This document shows positions 23,830-26,231 of a stretch of DNA of 26,231 nt, in pieces. The notes beneath the pieces were generated by a model that was not told the DNA's origin, searched no databases, and saw only the letters and a program-made list of their open reading frames with translations. Position 1 is the first letter of the stretch; every line of letters begins with the position of its first letter. Source of the stretch: Blastocatellia bacterium (GTDB lineage Bacteria > Acidobacteriota > Blastocatellia > UBA7656); the NCBI GenBank assembly GCA_022615215.1, contig JAKEHD010000107.1, forward strand, positions 1 to 26,231, written 5' to 3'. Both the position numbers and the translations under genes were made by a program.

Positions 23830-25074
23830 TCATTTCAATTTCACCTCTTTCATGTGAAGGTAATCGCTCATGTCGGATATGATTACCTCATCTCCTTCTA
23901 TCAATCCTTCGACCACTTCGTAGTGGTCGAAGCTCGCTATACCTAAGCGAGCAGGCGTTCGGACTGCCACATCGCCGCGTATTACGAAGACATCGCGCGC
24001 GGCTTCTGCGCCCGCGAAAGGGCCTTTCCTTATGCGAAGCGCGCGGTCTTTGTGGTCTGTAGCCACAAGCACGTCGACTCGCAGATTGGACCGCAGGAGA
24101 GAACTCGATTTATCTTCGAGCGCGACTGTAAATGTGATGATTCCGTTTCTGATGGTCGGGTCTATGCTTGCGAGCGTCCCTTTCAGATAGTCCTCGCCCG
24201 CACGGACGCTCACCGGCAGCCCCGCCGAAAGACGACTTGTGTGAACGTCGGAGACCGTAGCCTGCACTCGGAATGAACTGAGGTCCGCAATCCTCGCGAG
24301 CACGCCGCCTTTTTGTATCGTGGCTCCTTCTTCGGTCACTACCCATGTGAGCACGCCTTCGCGGTCTGATCTCGCGGTCGCAAGCTCCAACTGTCGTTCG
24401 GCTTCCGCGCGCTCCTGCTCTAAGGTTTTCATTTCGAGTTCAAGGCCCTCGATCTGAGTGGCCGTCACCTTCTGTGCGTTGCGTTTCGATTCTTCGAGTT
24501 GCTTCAACTCGAAAGCGGCTTTCTCTTCGAGAAGCTCGACTTCGCGCAGTTTTTCTTCCGAGAGCAGACCTTGTTTGTAGAGTCCGCGAGTTCGAACGGA
24601 GTTGGCTTTGTTGGACTGGTATTCGAGCCTTTTGATCTCCCACTGGCTTTGCAGGTTGTTGAGAGTGCTTTCGAGGTCGAGACGGATCTTTGTCTGCTGG
24701 TTCTGTTTGAGTTGGATTTGCTGCTGGATCTTTTCGAGCGCGAGGCGCGACTGGCTTATATCCAGTTCGACTATCGGCTCGCCGCGAGCCAGCACCTCGC
24801 CCGGCTTTTTGAGTATCTTCACAACGCGAGCGTCGATGGGGCTTGAAAGCACCTGTTCGAACTCAGGGACTACGATTCCCGATGCGGTGATGACGGCCTC
24901 TACCGGACCAGTGTCGACTCGCGCTGTGCGTATGCGAGCGCGACTGATCGAGGGGCTTACGAGGCCCGGTCCCCATACGACGAGAGCCGCGATTGCCGAG
25001 ACTATAAGGGTCGATACAATGATGCGCCTTGCGATCTGGCGGCGGCGAAATGCCGGGTCTATATCACGGTCCAT
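23830..25074 (-). CDS. HlyD/MacA-type periplasmic adaptor subunit
   Basis: 414 residues. An N-terminal cytosolic tail and one membrane helix (about 15-36, ARRIIVSTLIVSAIAALVVWG) anchor the protein. Then come a first lipoyl half (PIDARVVKILKKPGEVLARGEPIVELD), a long alpha-hairpin (about 110-235) with many Gln/Glu heptads, the second lipoyl half (REGVLTWVVTEEGATIQKGGVLARI), a beta-barrel and a C-terminal membrane-proximal domain. This is the MacA-type adaptor that would link the ABC permeases to an outer-membrane channel; no TolC-like gene is in the window. It is the first gene of the export operon, 269 bases ahead of the ATPase. The start ATG at 25072-25074 has GGAG nine bases upstream. Confidence 0.93.
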   Translation of the reverse strand: MDRDIDPAFRRRQIARRIIVSTLIVSAIAALVVWGPGLVSPSISRARIRTARVDTGPVEAVITASGIVVPEFEQVLSSPIDARVVKILKKPGEVLARGEPIVELDISQSRLALEKIQQQIQLKQNQQTKIRLDLESTLNNLQSQWEIKRLEYQSNKANSVRTRGLYKQGLLSEEKLREVELLEEKAAFELKQLEESKRNAQKVTATQIEGLELEMKTLEQERAEAERQLELATARSDREGVLTWVVTEEGATIQKGGVLARIADLSSFRVQATVSDVHTSRLSAGLPVSVRAGEDYLKGTLASIDPTIRNGIITFTVALEDKSSSLLRSNLRVDVLVATDHKDRALRIRKGPFAGAEAARDVFVIRGDVAVRTPARLGIASFDHYEVVEGLIEGDEVIISDMSDYLHMKEVKLK

Positions 25075-25158
25075 CGGTCATTACTCCCCGCCGGGTCTAT
25101 TGGCAATCTGCGGACCAGCAGGTTTTGGAGGAATTCGAGCGGGTTTTAAAGAAGCGAA

Positions 25159-25187
25159 CCGTTCAGCATTGAACGGCACTGTTCAAT
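25159..25187. promoter_or_regulatory. Three alternating GTTCA half-sites upstream of the export operon
   Basis: CCGTTCAGCATTGAACGG (25159-25176) is a palindrome with seven-base arms. Its right arm also forms ATTGAAC-N6-GTTCAAT with a third half-site ending at 25187. Such overlapping palindromes are typical of repressor operators (for example TetR family). No cognate regulator is in the window. Confidence 0.5.
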
Positions 25188-25207
25188 ATCGTACACATGA
25201 TTAGTCT

Positions 25208-25221
25208 ACGATTATAATCGT
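25208..25221. promoter_or_regulatory. Perfect 14-bp palindrome containing TATAAT
   Basis: ACGATTATAATCGT is self-complementary and includes a TATAAT -10 hexamer on both strands. On the minus strand this would put a transcription start close to or inside the GTTCA half-sites at 25159-25187, a plausible repressor arrangement. No good -35 is seen. Confidence 0.4.
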
Positions 25222-25302
25222 GATCGGATGAGGTGAGCCTCGTTCTTTGTCAGCAGGTAATCACCCCTTTTTCCAGTTGCAGCAGATAGGCGGTCAAGAG
25301 CT

Positions 25303-26064
25303 TCATTTACGCTCTTTGATCTTTTTTAGCATATCGTTTGCATTCTGGTTTTTCGGATCTAACTCCAGGGATTTTCGATACCACTTCTCTGCCATCTTCA
25401 TGTCGCCAGCCTTAAAGTAACCTTCTGCGAGACTGTCCCACACATTCCCGGATTTCGGGAATGATTCAGAATTCATCTTGAATACCTTGATTGCCCCTTC
25501 TACGTCTTCGCTCCGTAACAGTTCATGGCCGAAGCCGTTTAATGCGCTCTCCCCAAAATCATAGGCCCCTCTGCCATAGTAGTTCTTTTTTAGATCAGCA
25601 TAATGAGTGAGGGCGGCCTGAAGCCCCTTCATCTTATAAACTTCGACCAGTTCTTCCCTTATCGTCATGGGCCTTGGGCGGCCGCGATGGCATGTGTGAC
25701 ACCAGAGGTTGACTCGCTTTTCGCCGCTTGGTTCGATTTTTTCCAAATGATCGTTGATGCTGCCAAGCATTCTTATCATTTCACGAGCGCGATTTTTGTT
25801 CGGGTTTGCGTCCGATGCGAAATCGTAAGTGCTCAGTGGTTTGCCTTTCTCGCCCACATGACAATATGAACAATCCACTCCAAGAGCACTTGCGAATCCC
25901 CTCATGGGAGCTCTCAATCGCGAACCCGGCCAATCTTTTGGAAGCACCTGGAGGTTTTCGGGCTTTTCCGGCCACGACCATTGATCCTGTGCCGGCGAAG
26001 AAAGGGTAAGAACGAAACATAGCGAAACCATACTCCCGAAGATTCCAAAAATCTTGCGAACCAT
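25303..26064 (-). CDS. Secreted di-haem cytochrome c (reaction-centre cytochrome-like) with TPRs
   Basis: 253 residues from the ATG at 26062-26064, which follows AAAGGAGGT; a longer in-frame reading adds 11 unlikely residues. A signal peptide covers about 1-26 (FGSMVSLCFVLTLSSPAQ). Two haem c sites are C65SYCH and C122HTCH. The sequence LRAPMRGFASALGVDCSYCHVG is characteristic of the small cytochromes related to the photosynthetic reaction-centre cytochrome c subunit that are common in Acidobacteriota; the phototrophic protein has four haems, this one two. The C-terminal third (about 170-250) holds at least two tetratricopeptide repeats (NVWDSLAEGYFKAGDMKMAE). A periplasmic electron carrier or sensor tethered to partner proteins is inferred. 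It is monocistronic. Confidence 0.88.
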   Translation of the reverse strand: MVRKIFGIFGSMVSLCFVLTLSSPAQDQWSWPEKPENLQVLPKDWPGSRLRAPMRGFASALGVDCSYCHVGEKGKPLSTYDFASDANPNKNRAREMIRMLGSINDHLEKIEPSGEKRVNLWCHTCHRGRPRPMTIREELVEVYKMKGLQAALTHYADLKKNYYGRGAYDFGESALNGFGHELLRSEDVEGAIKVFKMNSESFPKSGNVWDSLAEGYFKAGDMKMAEKWYRKSLELDPKNQNANDMLKKIKERK

Positions 26065-26129
26065 AAATACCTCCTTTGGCGGTTTAGGTGTTGACATAAA
26101 ACGGTTTCAAGCTTCAAACCCAAGTCTAC

Positions 26130-26158
26130 CATATACTGCGCGCGGGATGAAATGACAA
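26130..26158 (-). promoter_or_regulatory. Promoter of the cytochrome c gene
   Basis: On the minus strand TTGTCA (26153-26158), a 17-base spacer and TATATG (26130-26135). The leader to the ATG is about 60 bases. Confidence 0.55.
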
Positions 26159-26231
26159 TTTTGAACGGAGATACCATCGGCTTCCGCCCGCTGGAGTTTC
26201 AGTTTTTACCTAAAAGATTAGCCCGCTGTGA

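Overview
The window reads as a chromosomal segment of a Gram-negative, moderately GC-rich bacterium, most likely an acidobacterium of the Blastocatellia type. This is inferred from three things: a small c-type cytochrome resembling the photosynthetic reaction-centre cytochrome family, a LytS/LytTR pair next to a long subtilase/sedolisin-like protease, and an ABC/FtsX/HlyD export operon. It is also inferred from the many short palindromic repeats between genes. No RNA gene or marker fixes the lineage.

Left edge (about 1-1150, minus strand): a tightly coupled three-gene operon of unfamiliar proteins. It has a 48-residue leader protein, a PD-(D/E)xK nuclease-like protein split by a one-base frameshift, and a small protein with an AF2212/DUF104 antitoxin-like tail. 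Region 1146-1492 has only weak ORFs. Then smc (2332-7497) and a downstream membrane-anchored unknown (1493-2314) read leftward from a near-consensus promoter. The smc gene is remarkable. A 303-residue intein interrupts the Walker A loop, and at three other places the reading frame carries translated short repeats of kinds that elsewhere occupy intergenic DNA.

Middle (7.5-17.2 kb): a small DUF5658-like membrane protein (minus); then urocanate hydratase, a YpdA-like flavoprotein and a PEGA/TPR membrane protein (plus); then an HD phosphohydrolase and an overlapping LytTR response regulator/LytS-type histidine kinase pair (minus). Spacers here are filled by different imperfect-palindrome repeat families.

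Right (17.2-26.2 kb): a 692-bp divergent spacer separates the kinase from a secreted S8/S53-like protease with a C-terminal IPT/TIG domain. A convergent hairpin follows. The next four genes, read leftward, are an HlyD-type adaptor, an ABC ATPase and two FtsX-like permeases: a MacAB/LolCDE-like export or membrane-remodelling system with an operator-like palindrome cluster upstream. A 214-bp nested palindromic element lies inside this operon. The window ends with a secreted di-haem cytochrome c fused to TPRs.

The main novelty candidates are the colonisation of both spacers and coding sequence by several repeat families (comparable in behaviour to Rickettsia palindromic elements), the P-loop intein in bacterial SMC, and the left-edge operon.
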